This document shows, piece after piece, positions 23,451-34,303 of a stretch of 64,000 bases of DNA. The notes beneath the pieces were generated by a model. The model had not been told where the DNA came from. It did not search any database and saw only the letters and a program-made list of their open reading frames with translations. Made by a program: the position numbers and the translations under genes. Source of the DNA: Epiperipatus broadwayi (lineage: Eukaryota > Onychophora > Udeonychophora > Euonychophora > Peripatidae). Each line of letters opens with the position of its first letter. Position 1 is the first letter of the stretch. The stretch lies in assembly GCA_028023455.1 (NCBI GenBank), contig JAQFVV010012397.1:3031501-3095500 (forward strand). The letters are read 5' to 3'.

Positions 23451-25000
23451 TGGCAAATAGGGTTTTAGTTGAGAATATGCAGAAGAATAAAAGTAATAAA
23501 AAAATGAGGGTTACTAAAAGTGTAAAAGATAGGAAAGAAGCATGCAAAGAATATAAGTGTGCTATTAAGAACAAAGAAAGGTGAAAACGATATTAATGCT
23601 AAATGAGGAAAGTACTTAGAAAAGAAGTTAACTAAAATGGATAATTATAGAGAGAGGATGAAGTTGAATAGTAAATTGTTAGAGGATATTAATAAAGTGG
23701 AAGAGATGGGAGTAAAAAATTTTGGAATTACATTAAAAGGAAAAATGTAGTGGAGAGAGAGATAGTATTAATAGATGATGAGGGAATAGAGTATATCTCT
23801 AGAGAAGAGTTAGAGAGAATCTTAATTTAGATATGTAATGGATATAAAAAAGATGTTAGATGTGAAGGACTTAGTGACAGAAAACATTAAAGCATTTAGT
23901 AATGGGAATATTAGGTTCCCAAAAATGAACTGAATGAGGCAGGGAAGAGATTGAAAAGTGGAAGGGCAAGTGGTTTAGATGGATGGGCAGCAGAGATGGT
24001 AATGAATTTAGGACATAGAGCAAAAGCAAAGTTATTATCATGTTTTAATAAGATGGCACAGAAGAGAGTTTTTCCGGATAGTTGGAATAATACAAGAGTA
24101 AGATTATTATTTAAAGGAAAGGGTAAGGATCATAGAAAGTTAAATAATTTATAGACTGATGGCGGTAACATCAGTTTTATATAAAGTTTTCTCATATATA
24201 GTGGCTGGAAGAGTTGTAAAATGGATGGAAAAGAATAATGTAGTGGGGGGAATTAAGGAGGTTTTAGGTCAGATAGGCATATAGGAGATAGTTTATTTGT
24301 AGTTACACAATTTATGGATATGAGTAGGAATTCAGGTAGATCGTTATATATGAGTTTTATAGATATAGAGAATGCATATGATAGAGTAAATAGAATAGAT
24401 TATGGGTAAGTTTAGTAAATTTGGAAATGGATGAAGCTTTAGTAAATATTATTAAGAAATTAAATGAAAATAATTACTATACATATCAATCAAGGGATAT
24501 AGAATCAGTTAAAGTTAAAAATGGGGTGGGATTTAGGCAAGGATGCCCTATGTCATCTATTTTGCTTTTGTTGTATTTGAGTAAAATGGAGAAAGCAATA
24601 GAAAGATTAGGAAGAGGGATAGAGGTACCATTAATGGGTGGCAAGGGAGTATATATTTTGTCAGGTCTTGTTTTTTTGCAGATGAAATTTTTTTGTGTGC
24701 AGAAGAGAAGATATGGAAGTTATGCTGAGGACCTGTGCAAGGGTGGATAAAGAGATGGGGATTAAATTTAGTGAAGAAAAATCAAATATAAATATGATTA
24801 ATAATGGGGAAAGAGAAGATTTAGAATTTTTATTGGGGGATATAAAGTTAAGTGTGGTGGATAGATATAGTTATTTGGGAACCATCTTAAGTAATCAGGA
24901 AAATTGCTTGTTGAATGCGAGAAAAAATTGGTAAATGAAGCAAACAAAAGAAAGGGTTTAGTAAAGAAATTAAGTGTTTTCATATAATAAATATGATGTA
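23451..25000 (+). pseudogene. LINE ORF2 reverse transcriptase domain
   Basis: After a decayed linker (23451-23930) the RT begins: KSGRASGLDGWAAEMVMNLG, then VFPDSWNNTRVRLLFKGKGK (RT 1), then FRSDRHIGDSLFVVTQFMDM, MSFIDIENAYDRVNR (block A, catalytic D), GVGFRQGCPMSSILLLLYLS (block B), and after a shift the thumb side KEMGIKFSEEKSNINMIN and VDRYSYLGTIL. The FADD catalytic box is damaged in this copy near 24680 but intact in the related - strand copy (43.8 kb). Several stops and shifts. Confidence 0.8.
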
Positions 25001-25011
25001 GCTAGAATTGT

Positions 25012-25892
25012 ATGGGAGTTGTAGTAGCAGTGTTAACATATGGTAATGATGCATTATGTGTTAGTAAAAGGTTATTCGATTACTTAGAGAAAAAACAAAG
25101 GGAAGTAGGAAGGCATGCATTAGATGCAGAGGTATGGACAGCAAAGGAGGCAATTCAAGGAGAAATCAGACGGCCAATTTTTTATTTGAGAGATGCAAAA
25201 AGTAAAATGAAAATGTTTGGTAGGTTGCAGTTTATGGATAATAAAAGAATAGCCAAAATAGTATTTAATTGGGTTATGAGTAAAGGGCAGGCAACAAGAT
25301 GGGTGAGAAAGGTAATGCGGTATGCAAAGCAGCTGGATAAAGAATTTATGTCAGTATACTTGTATAAAAGGTGGGATGATTTAGGAGGATTGTTGAGTGT
25401 TATAGTGGTAAGGAATGGGATAAAAGAATAGATGCATTAATAAAGAATAGGGAGTTGGAGAGATGGAGAACTAGTATGGAGAGTAAAAAGAGTTTAAATA
25501 TATATAGAAGTAAACGGAACATTGGGTGCGAGTTAATTTATGATAATAGTAAGGAAAGTAGCTTGTTGTTTAAGGCTCAAGCGGGATCTTTAGCAACAAG
25601 AGAATATACATATAAATGGAAAAATATGGGTGATTTAGTCTGCAAATTGTGTAAGGAAGATATAGAAAATATTAGGCATCTGTTGATTGAATGTAAATGC
25701 TCGAAAGCAGAAAGGGTACAAATAATAAAGTTATGGGAGAATAAATATGAACAAAGTGATTATACAGAAAGTGGGTTATTGGTTTTTATGCTGGGTTTGG
25801 GAACAGGTAAGGGGGATTTAGATATAAAGGCCATAGAATTGACAAAGATTATGTTGTGGAAATGGGATGGAGCAGATTATGGGAAAGCTTAG
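25012..25892 (+). pseudogene. LINE ORF2 C-terminal region with CCHC finger
   Basis: Two long frames. The first (25012-25431) has VAVLTYGNDALCVSKRLFDY and EVGRHALDAEVWTAKEAIQG, the LTYG-E-W block found after LINE RTs. The second (25455-25892) has LNIYRSKRNIGCELIYDNSK and CKLCKEDIENIRHLLIEC, which is a C-x2-C-x8-H-x4-C finger as found at the end of many LINE ORF2 proteins, and ends KGDLDIKAIELTKIMLWKWD. One shift near 25430 joins them. The 3' UTR and tail follow to 26054. Confidence 0.8.
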
Positions 25893-26054
25893 GTGGGGAA
25901 TGAAAGGGGAAGATAAAGTGGCTAATAGATTTCTTTGGGCACAGTTGCTGAGAGATTCCTGGCTTTGTTTAAGGAGAAGTCACAGTACATCACATCCTCT
26001 GTGTTAAACAACTTGTACAAGCGTAAAGAATGATGATCATGTGATGTTTAGTGA
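25893..26054 (+). other. 3' UTR and tail of the composite LINE
   Basis: Holds tttaaggagaagtcacagta, acatcacatcc and a tail (caagcgtaaagaatgatgat then catgtgatgtttagtg) homologous to the 3' tail of short family-H elements. No poly-A tail. The second TSD starts at 26055. Confidence 0.75.
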
Positions 26055-26066
26055 TTCATTAGAAGA

Positions 26067-29000
26067 ATTAGAATTTTGACTTACTAACAAAAAATTTGGT
26101 TTTAATCATTTCATATAAATGTTTTAATTCAAGCATTCAAATCATTAAAGTACTAGAACAGTTTATATATATTTGATTTTTGATAGGTTATCTTTAAGCA
26201 TCTTGATTACAGGGCTCCATGTTACATATTTATAAAGTAACTCTGAAATTGGGAAGATACTAGAATACATTGTGTGATTATTCTGATATTTCATATTATA
26301 GTACAGTATTTTAATTTTTTATAAGAATGATGATTCTGATTGTTGCTTATGCAGCCTATGCTTACTTTTTTGGCAAGGGAAAATGATCCTTTGTTACTGA
26401 AATTTTATTTTTAGTTTTTGTTTTAAGAGTAAGCCAGAATTATCGATTTTATATATTATATTATTGCAATGCTATAATTAAAAAAAGAGATAGGGTAGAA
26501 GGGACTCAAGTTCATAAATTTATTAATATTATTTTCACTAATAGATCTAACAATTTTATTCACATATACATTTTTGAATTTTTTATTTTATTTTTATAAA
26601 AGCCAAGTTATTAAACAAATAGGAATGTGAGTATGCTTATTTTATTTGACTTTATACATGGGCACATGTGATATTTGTTAGAGAATACAAATAAACATTA
26701 AGGATATCATTAAAGAAATAAAAATTCTGCAGCCAAGATAGCCATTTTGAATATGTTAGGTATAATTGAAATCTGTTCGCCTGATTATGTTGTATTGCAG
26801 AAAAATTAATTATCCTGAATTGCATACAGGAATTATGTTTCACGCTATGGCTTTTAAAATTCAATGATTTCAAATATGATTAAATATGTATATATTTTCA
26901 TAGATTTGCATAATTATAATCTTTATGAAATAGGGAGCAGCAATATTATGCCTGTGTATATGATCATGATTAAAATTTGTTGCAGTGTAAAAGTATACCA
27001 TATATAAATATTGCTTAATTTGTTAGGGTGTATAATTTAAAGACATGCAAACTATCTCATTAAAATGGTAAATGTGTTTTAGATTGTTTTGAATTGGATA
27101 TCATAAAAATTAGAATGTTAGATGTTTCTTATTTCACAAGCTGTTAACAGCATCTATTAAAAGTGCACATTTATCATCCAGTTAGTTGATATAAATGTGT
27201 ATGTGTATTTATATATATTTAATTATGATGATTTTTTTTATTTTAGAAAACTAATTACATCTATTATTTGATTATTGTAAGAAATAATAATAATTTATTA
27301 AGAAATACCATATCTATCTATGGAAATTGATTTAAAAAAACAGCTTTAAAAATGTAGATGAAAATAAATGATTTTTTTAGGATTAAAGCATGAATATTAT
27401 GATAATTTATCAGAATAATAATGAAAACTTTTGATACAAATTAAAAAGTCTCATTTCTGAGAAAGCTTTTTAGTTTAAATTTGAAAAATATTTTGAATCT
27501 ATACTTTAAAAAAGTTTAAGGAAATAAAATATTTGCCAACACACATAAGTATAGTATATGTAACTGGGTTTTAGAATTTTTTTTATATTTTATTTATATT
27601 TGTATACATATGTTTATTTTATAAAAGCTTTTATTCTAAATAGCTTTTTGTTTACTTAATATTTTGTAGTTGATCAATATTTTTTCTTTTTTCTTGAATT
27701 GATGCATTAGGAAAAAACAAGAAAGTAATGTTTTATAACATATAGTTCAGCAATAGTTTATACTATTAAAATTTTTATTTTAGTAATATAAAAATTATTC
27801 CAAATTAAGTAATAATTTAACATTCTTTTAAAATTAATGAACTGTAGACAGAAATAGATAAAATAGTTTCTAATTAATCCTTTTAGACAATGATTCTTTA
27901 ATATTCTCTACAGTCATTGAAGAAAAAGACAATGATCAGGCTAGTCAAATGCTGAATATGATTTTTTTTTTTTTTACTTTTTATTTATAAATAACTATAT
28001 ATTTATTTACTGACTAGTAAATGGATGTTAGTTGGGATGTAATATAAACTTTCATAGAATCTGAAAAAAATTTCTAACCAAATATAACTCCCAGATCTGT
28101 AAATAGCTGGTGAGTGCACCAACTACTATTAAAAAAATGTACTTCGAACTTTTGGCTGATACTAATGTAAAATTGAATTTCTCATAAATTAGTATAAATT
28201 ATTTATTTTCTTTGGTCCATGCATTCACTTTTTATGTATATGGAGTTATTGTTTCTATTGAAGTTTATATTTTTTCTTTAAAAAAATGATGTCACTAGTG
28301 TATAATAGTTTATATTCTTGTTCATGTTTGGGTGTCCATCTTCATATTTCTTTTTTTAAAAAAATAATTGAAGCATGAATTACATATCCAAAGCTAAATT
28401 TGAATAAAATCTATGATAGAAGTTACACTGGCTCAAAAATAGCCAAATTTGATTTCATATTCTAGGAGCTTTAAAATTTTTACTGGTCATAATTTTATCA
28501 GAATGTGGCCTTAAACCATTCTTTTCTCACCATGTGGCTAAACATACTACTTTAACAGCTATTAAAGTACTCTTTTTAATATTAATCTGAGTAACCCTGT
28601 TTCTACATTTCTTTAAAGAAAAGTCATAGATGAATTATGTTGTTGCAAGTCTTTGGATGCAACCATCCTACTTACAAAGTTAACAATGATTTAACTTCAT
28701 CTGATAGGATCTGATCCAAGCATTTTAATAAGCCAGCTCTATCACTTATTAGCACATATGGCATATGTTGAAATTGGATAAGAATAGCAACCATACTGAA
28801 ATACTTCAATCCCTTTGCTAATACTGCCATTGCTAAGTTCAGCAATAGCTGAAGAAAGAAAAATAATACCACCCCAAATATCACATTTTTGTATTAATAT
28901 GCATATTATTATCAATAGTTGAATGCATTTGAAAAAGTCTGAAAACATTTAACTGTTCAAATAGATGATGGAAAATGATCCAAGATTTAATACAGCTATG

Positions 29001-29239
29001 CAAGTAAGATTATTCTATAAATCTTTATTATAACACTACATTTAAAAAAATATTGTTAGATATACAAAGTGGTTACTTTAGTTGAATAACTAATGGCATT
29101 AATAGGCATCTTAATGGAGCACAATCTTCCAGTTTTTTGATGTGAGATCAAATATGATAAAATCTCGCTGATCTTGAAATTTAATAATAATTCATAGAAG
29201 AGTAGAGGGATATTCAGTTGTCTACCATCAAGGAGTAAC
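26067..29239. other. A+T-rich non-genic stretch
   Basis: About 3 kb with no recognisable domain, repeat or RNA gene. Short frames here have no known resemblance. Confidence 0.5.
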
Positions 29240-29400
29240 TTTACAGATCCATCCTTTGTCTATACATTCATTATAGGGTTATGAACATTTAACAATTATT
29301 CAGTTGTTTACTGTCTAGACCCAAACTCACAGATCCATCCTTTTTCTATACATTCACGAATGAGTTATTATAGGGTTATGAACATTAAGCAATTATTTTT
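29240..29400 (+). repeat. tandem direct repeat of about 88-110 bases, two copies
   Basis: acagatccatcctttgtcta at about 29245 and acagatccatcctttttcta at about 29331, each followed by tacattca and by ttatagggttatgaacatt. The second copy carries an insertion before that last block. Confidence 0.75.
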
Positions 29401-29924
29401 TACTCCATCATTTGTTGTAATTGTTTTTTTTACTTTGGCCCTATACTGATGATGTATTGGATATGACCTGGTTTGATCCAGGTCGGTTCTCTATGACTTT
29501 AATATGATGTATTTACCTTAAAATTGTGCCTGGTTTTTCTTAAAAATATTTCATCATATTGATCCACTAGTTCATATGTTTATTTTTATATATTTCTTGG
29601 GTCAGCTTTCCATTATTCATATTATTTATTACACCTTGTGAAATCATCAGTGGTTTTTAAAATCATCTGATCTCATTGGAATAATACAATTTTGTAGACA
29701 CACATTCAAAGTGTTTTCCATTAATGGTTACTTGATTCTTTGTATAGACTTGTGGATAAAGTCTAACTCCAGTACTATATCATGAATTGACCATCCCTCT
29801 TAATATCAAAAACACATAATGTAGCTCATTTATTTTATTTTGACCCAAATTTGTTGTAAGCATACTTATGCTTTTTTGTAATTGACCAACATTATTTTTA
29901 TAGACTTTAGAGGGTGCACATATA
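29401..29924. other. unassigned; contains a short hairpin
   Basis: gacctgg-tttgat-ccaggtc at about 29466-29485 is a perfect 7-base-pair stem. Otherwise nothing was recognised. Confidence 0.45.
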
Positions 29925-30423
29925 CAAGGGGGTTATTGTTGAGGGTTATGGTGATAAGGAATGGGATTAAAGAATAGATGCATTAATAAAGAATAGGGAG
30001 TTGGAGAGATGGAGAACTAATATGGAGAGTAAATAGAGTTTAAATATATATATTAGAAGTAAATGGAACATTGGGTATGAGTTAATTTATGATAATAGCA
30101 GGGAAAATAGTTCATTGTTTAAGGCTCGAACGCGATCTTTAGCAACAAGGGAATATACATATAAATGGAAAAATATGGGTGATTTAATGTGCAAATTGTG
30201 TCTGTTGATTGAATGTAAATGCTTGAAAGCAGAAAGGGTACAGATAATGAAGTTATGGGAGAATAGGTATGAACAAAGTGGCTATACAGAAAGTGAGTTA
30301 TTAGTTTTTATTCTGGGGTTGCAAAAAGATAAGGGGGATTTAGATATAAAGGCCATAGAGTTGACAAAGATCATGTTGTGGAAATGGGATGGGGCAGAAT
30401 ATGCGAAGACTTAGAGATGGGGA
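29925..30423 (+). pseudogene. family-H LINE fragment, ORF2 C-terminus
   Basis: Corresponds to 25380-25900 of the composite element. It reads RTRSLATREYTYKWKNMGDL, then MCKLCLLIECKC (the CCHC finger with an internal deletion that removes the H side), then KGDLDIKAIELTKIMLWKWD. It lacks the 3' UTR and tail and is joined directly to a Ty3/gypsy relic, so both are truncated at the junction near 30423-30440. Confidence 0.85.
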
Positions 30424-30434
30424 ACAAATGAGGG

Positions 30435-31250
30435 TATTATACTTTATCAGCTGTTTATTGAGGTGCCCTGAACTAAATTACACTATTACCAAAAAGGAGG
30501 CATTGGCAATCGTGTTGGCTTTTAGAAGTTTTGACCGCTTCTGCTGGGATCAATGGTCGTTGTAGTACCAATCACAAAAGTTTATAATTTCTCAATCATA
30601 GCTACCTAACCAACAGCTGATTGGTTCTCTGGAGTCTGTTCTGCCAAGAATACAATTACACAGTGCAATATTGTAAAGGGTCTGAGAATATCGTTGCTGA
30701 TATTCTGAATTGAAACGCCACCAGCTCTCAGACCTGCCATTTAGGGGAGGGGGTCTGTACATTGCAGCTATTGATTTGAGAATGAATGAGAAGGTGGAGA
30801 AAGAACTGGAGCATTTGGATCATCATCAACACAAAGATGAGCAATTGTAATCTGCAATCAAATGGTTGAAGAGGGGGTAAGGCAGTAAATATAGCATAGG
30901 CAGATAATAAGGTACCACGGGACCAGATATGGCAGGGTATATTGCAGTACAAACTAACAAGATGACCGAGAAGAATGGAAGTCCTACCTACCTTGCCAGA
31001 TGAGAGAGGATGTTGTGACCCACATCCATTATCTATTCAGCCATTATGGTATCCTAAAAACCGAGCATTGGCTCCAGAAATGATTTTACTGGCCAGGCAT
31101 GCGTACCAAAATCATGGCCAGAATTATAAAACTTGTTTGCCAATAAATCAAATCGAATTATGCTATTGGAACAAAATTATATATGCGCCAACATGATGAT
31201 GTGGAAGTAACATCTTAGATGTGCTGAGCTTTATCCAACCACCCACAGAG
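30435..31250 (+). pseudogene. Ty3/gypsy relic: RNase H and integrase zinc domain
   Basis: LNYTITKKEALAIVLAFRSF is the RNase H block (Y-TTEKE-LAIV-A). It continues through degenerate frames to SENIVADIL, the NVVADALSR motif. Bases about 30995-31150 give THIHYLFSHYGILKTEHWLQ, then FYWPGMRTKIMARIIK, the H2C2 zinc-binding region that starts the integrase (H-x3-H then a damaged C side). No integrase DDE core was found before the palindrome at 31464. Stops in every part; dead. Confidence 0.75.
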
Positions 31251-31463
31251 AGGAAATATGCTACATGATCCTATCATCTACCGAAATTGAAGTCCACATT
31301 CAACCCGTTCATCTCATAAAATAGTATAACAATTCATTTACTGTTTCATCAAAAGTTCAAAGTAAAGACATTTTCGAACAATCTCTATGGCCATATCCCT
31401 CACCGATCTCAGTTCCTGGGGACTAAAAGTAATCTTTGCTTTATTTTAATTTATAATCTTAAG

Positions 31464-31590
31464 AAGTAATATTTATTGAGGCTATAACCTCGAGCATATG
31501 CGTGTAAAATGCGATAGTAGGGACCTCTACAGGTGTTTAACCACAAGCTTACGCATATGCTCGAGGTTATAGCCTCAGTAAATATTACTT
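31464..31590. mobile_element. 127-base palindromic (foldback) element
   Basis: Left arm 31464-31507 and right arm 31549-31590 are almost perfect reverse complements (aagtaatatttattgaggct ... gcatatgcgtgtaa). The 41-base spacer contains gggacctctacaggt. The arms contain CpG-bearing text (cctcgag) unusual for the surroundings. Confidence 0.85.
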
Positions 31591-31684
31591 ACATAATCAA
31601 TGTGCGTTTAATAAATTTATAATTACAATCTTAAGAACTATAACTCATCTGTGTACAGTTTGTAGTTTTTTCGTATTTTAAGTT

Positions 31685-32733
31685 ATGTAAAATGGATTTG
31701 TAGATTATAAAAAGGCATTTGATTCTATAAACATTTTTTCAGTGATTAAAGCATTGGATCATCATGGTATAGATCCAGGATATTGTTAATATTTTTAAAG
31801 AATATTTATAAAATGTATAATGATACTAGGAAAGTCAACATTGAGAAGGGTGTAAGACAGGGTGTCTCCATATCTCCAAATTTTTTTTACAGCAGTGCTG
31901 CAAGAAGTATTTTGTGGATTAAAATGGGAAGCTAAAGGAGTGAAAGTAAATGGAGATTATTTAAGTCATTTAGATTTTGCAGATGATGTAGTTATTTTTG
32001 CAAATAATGCTTTAGAGCTACAGGAAATATGCCCAGGAGTTATCAGATGAAAGTAGGACTAAAGATAAATGTTAAAAAGAGTAATGTTTAATGGATTTTC
32101 TCAGAATATGAAAATAAAGATTGATTGTGATGAGTTAGAAGAAGTTAACGGCTACAAATACCTTGGTTAGATTATTAATACAGATGGTAACGTAATGGAT
32201 GAAATTAATCATAGAATTAAACTTGGTTAGAGTGCTTTTGGTAGAACTTGATAGTAAAAGGAAATATGCCTATGTCTTTGAAACGGAAGGTTTCTAATAA
32301 ATATGTTTTACCAGTTCTTACTTATGGATGTGAGACTTGGACACTTAATAGAAGAGCAATACAGAGACTTCAGACTATTCAAAGAAGTATGGAGAGATGC
32401 ATGTTGGTAGTAACAAGAAGAGATCGAAAATGCAATATATGGATAAGAGAACAAACAGGTGTTACTGACCTGATTGAAAAAATTAAGACTGAAGTGGAGT
32501 TGGGCTGGATATATTGCTTGAAGAGATGATAATAGATGGAAAATTGAAATCTTAAACTGAATTCCAAGAGATTGTTAAAGACCCAGAAAGAGACCACATG
32601 ACAGATGGATGAATGAAGTAAGACAGTGTGCAGGGGTGGTATGGAGAAGAGAAGTTAAAGATCGGAGATGGATTGAACTTGGAGAGACCTTCATCCTACA
32701 GTGTATTGATAATGGTTGATGATGATGATGAAA
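31685..32733 (+). pseudogene. RTE-like LINE relic: reverse transcriptase to 3' end
   Basis: FVDYKKAFDSIN at 31690 is RT block A. GVRQGVSISPN-like text follows at about 31850, and HLDFADDVVIFANNALELQE at about 31965 is the catalytic FADD box. EVNGYKYLG and then VLPVLTYGCETWTLNRRAIQ (32300) and NIWIREQTGVTDLIEKI continue the C-terminal region, and HDRWMNEVRQCAGVVWRRE ends the protein. The element ends in a tgatgatgatgatga tract (32716-32732), typical of RTE-type elements, which end in short simple repeats. The frame is broken many times. The strong block order makes the class secure; the clade is likely but not certain. Confidence 0.8.
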
Positions 32734-32796
32734 GGTTATTAAAACAAAATAATGCATTATATGATAATTTCCAACCATTAAAAATATGTGTTTAAT

Positions 32797-34303
32797 ATTA
32801 AGAAAATAAATTCTTTACAACAGCTATATAAATATCAATAATAATTTTTTATACATAAAAAACCTTTTTCAACACCTGGTTTGGCGCCCTTTTCAAATGT
32901 TACTAATCTATTTAACGTTAACGAACTATTTCAGACATAAAACCATCTAGTGTTCAATAATGGAATTAAAACAAACAATAACATTATAAATCATTAAAAT
33001 AAATCAAAACCCTCACATATAATAAACCCAGTAAATACAAAATAATTGATTACGTCATAACAATACATTAAATAAATATTACATGCATTTTTTTTTGGTT
33101 GTCGTCGATTAGCCTTCGCACACCACCTGATGTCGCTGTTTCCATGCAAAAGCACAGAAATATACTGCTCATGCAGCCTTTAGAACAGTTCTGTTCATAT
33201 TGGCCGCTAAGCAACGTTTGTGCTTCGCGGTACTATCGCACACTTCACAGCTCGCTACTGTATGATGTGAGGGTGGGTAGAATTCAAGTCCTACGTCTTT
33301 GCATGTGCATTCAAAGTACTTATTTTTTATATGGCCTGATGTAGTTTTAGATAGTATTAATTGTAAGACAAAAGTCGTGCTTCAAGTATATATTCCAGCA
33401 TTATATAGAAATCACGCATAAAATGTATTTTGCGCAGGGACAGCTACAAGACTTTCAAAGCATAAGTTTAGCTTGATCAGAGGGGAATTTTCAAATCGAA
33501 TTGTGTTTCGTAAATTGTTTTAAAATAGTGTAATTTTTTTTCTTTGATCAGACGTTAATTGGAAAAAGGAAATATTCGATTTTATTAAATAATTTTGTTT
33601 TTTAAAATATTGTGTATGTTGTCAGTAAAACCATCAGATCCCTCTCCCTGCCAATTCCAGTGCTACACGCTGATATGGATAATGTTTTAAAAATTGCTTC
33701 GCATGTGACGGACAATCCTTCAGATCGGAAAAGACATCTGATCCCTCTTCCTGCAAATTCCAGCGCTAGCGCTGACATGTAGTATTGTAAAAAAAAAGTA
33801 AATTGTAAATCAGCCTTGTAATGTTATATCTATTGGTTTTTGACTAGCAACAGCGACATCAGGCGGTGTGTGGGGGCAAATCGACGATAACCTTTTTTTT
33901 TATAATTATATATACATCATTTTATATAATTTTTTATTCATTTTTAATTAGCTAATTGTTATCCAAATTTATAGAAGTCTTGTATATTTTATATATATAA
34001 TTGTAAAAAAAAAAAAAAGTATAATATTTATTTAATATATTGTTATGATACGGTCAATTATTTTATAATTACTGGGTTTATATGTGAGGGTTTTGACTTA
34101 TTTTAATGATTTATATTGTTATTGCTTGTTTTAATTCCATTATTGAACACTAGATGGTTTTATGTCTGAAATAGTTCATTAATGTTAAACAGATTAGTAA
34201 CGTGGGAAAAGGGTACCAAACCAGGTGTTGAAAAAGGCTTTTTATGTATAAAAAATTACTGATATTTATATAGCTGTTGTAAAGAATTTATTATTATTTT
34301 CTG
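32797..34303. mobile_element. 1.5-kb foldback element with long terminal inverted repeats
   Basis: The left arm (about 32797-33140) and right arm (about 33845-34303) are reverse complements. Matching blocks are ttctttacaacagctatata, tttttcaacacctggt, cataaaaccatctagtgttc, ccctcacatataataaaccc and cacctgatgtcgctgtt. The arms are well conserved near the ends and less so around 33020-33095. The middle (33140-33845) holds a pair of direct repeats and no coding frame of note. The ends and TSD are not resolved. It is a non-autonomous foldback DNA element or a retro-hairpin. Confidence 0.85.
33632..33779 (+). repeat. 45-base direct repeats inside the foldback element
   Basis: catcagatccctctccctgc (33632) and catctgatccctcttcctgc (about 33735), each continued by aattccag and gctgata/gctgaca. 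Confidence 0.8.

Larger units (their letters stand above)
19870..26054 (+). mobile_element. composite family-H LINE: hairpin module, LINE coding region, shared 3' tail
   Basis: A single 6.2-kb insertion bounded by a perfect 12-base TSD (19858-19869 and 26055-26066). Order: family-H hairpin module (19876-20279), a 3' LINE fragment (20284-21103), three 188-base junction repeats (21042-21605), ORF1 with PHD finger and esterase (21445-22432), endonuclease and reverse transcriptase (22501-25892), 3' UTR and tail ending tgatcatgtgatgtttagtg. The 5' end (aggcaaaattctcc) and the 3' tail are the same as in the short elements. Frameshifts and stops in every domain show this copy is inactive, but the domains are well preserved and the insertion is not ancient. 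That two LINE pieces lie in tandem inside one TSD pair suggests a dimeric or template-switched transcript. Confidence 0.8.
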
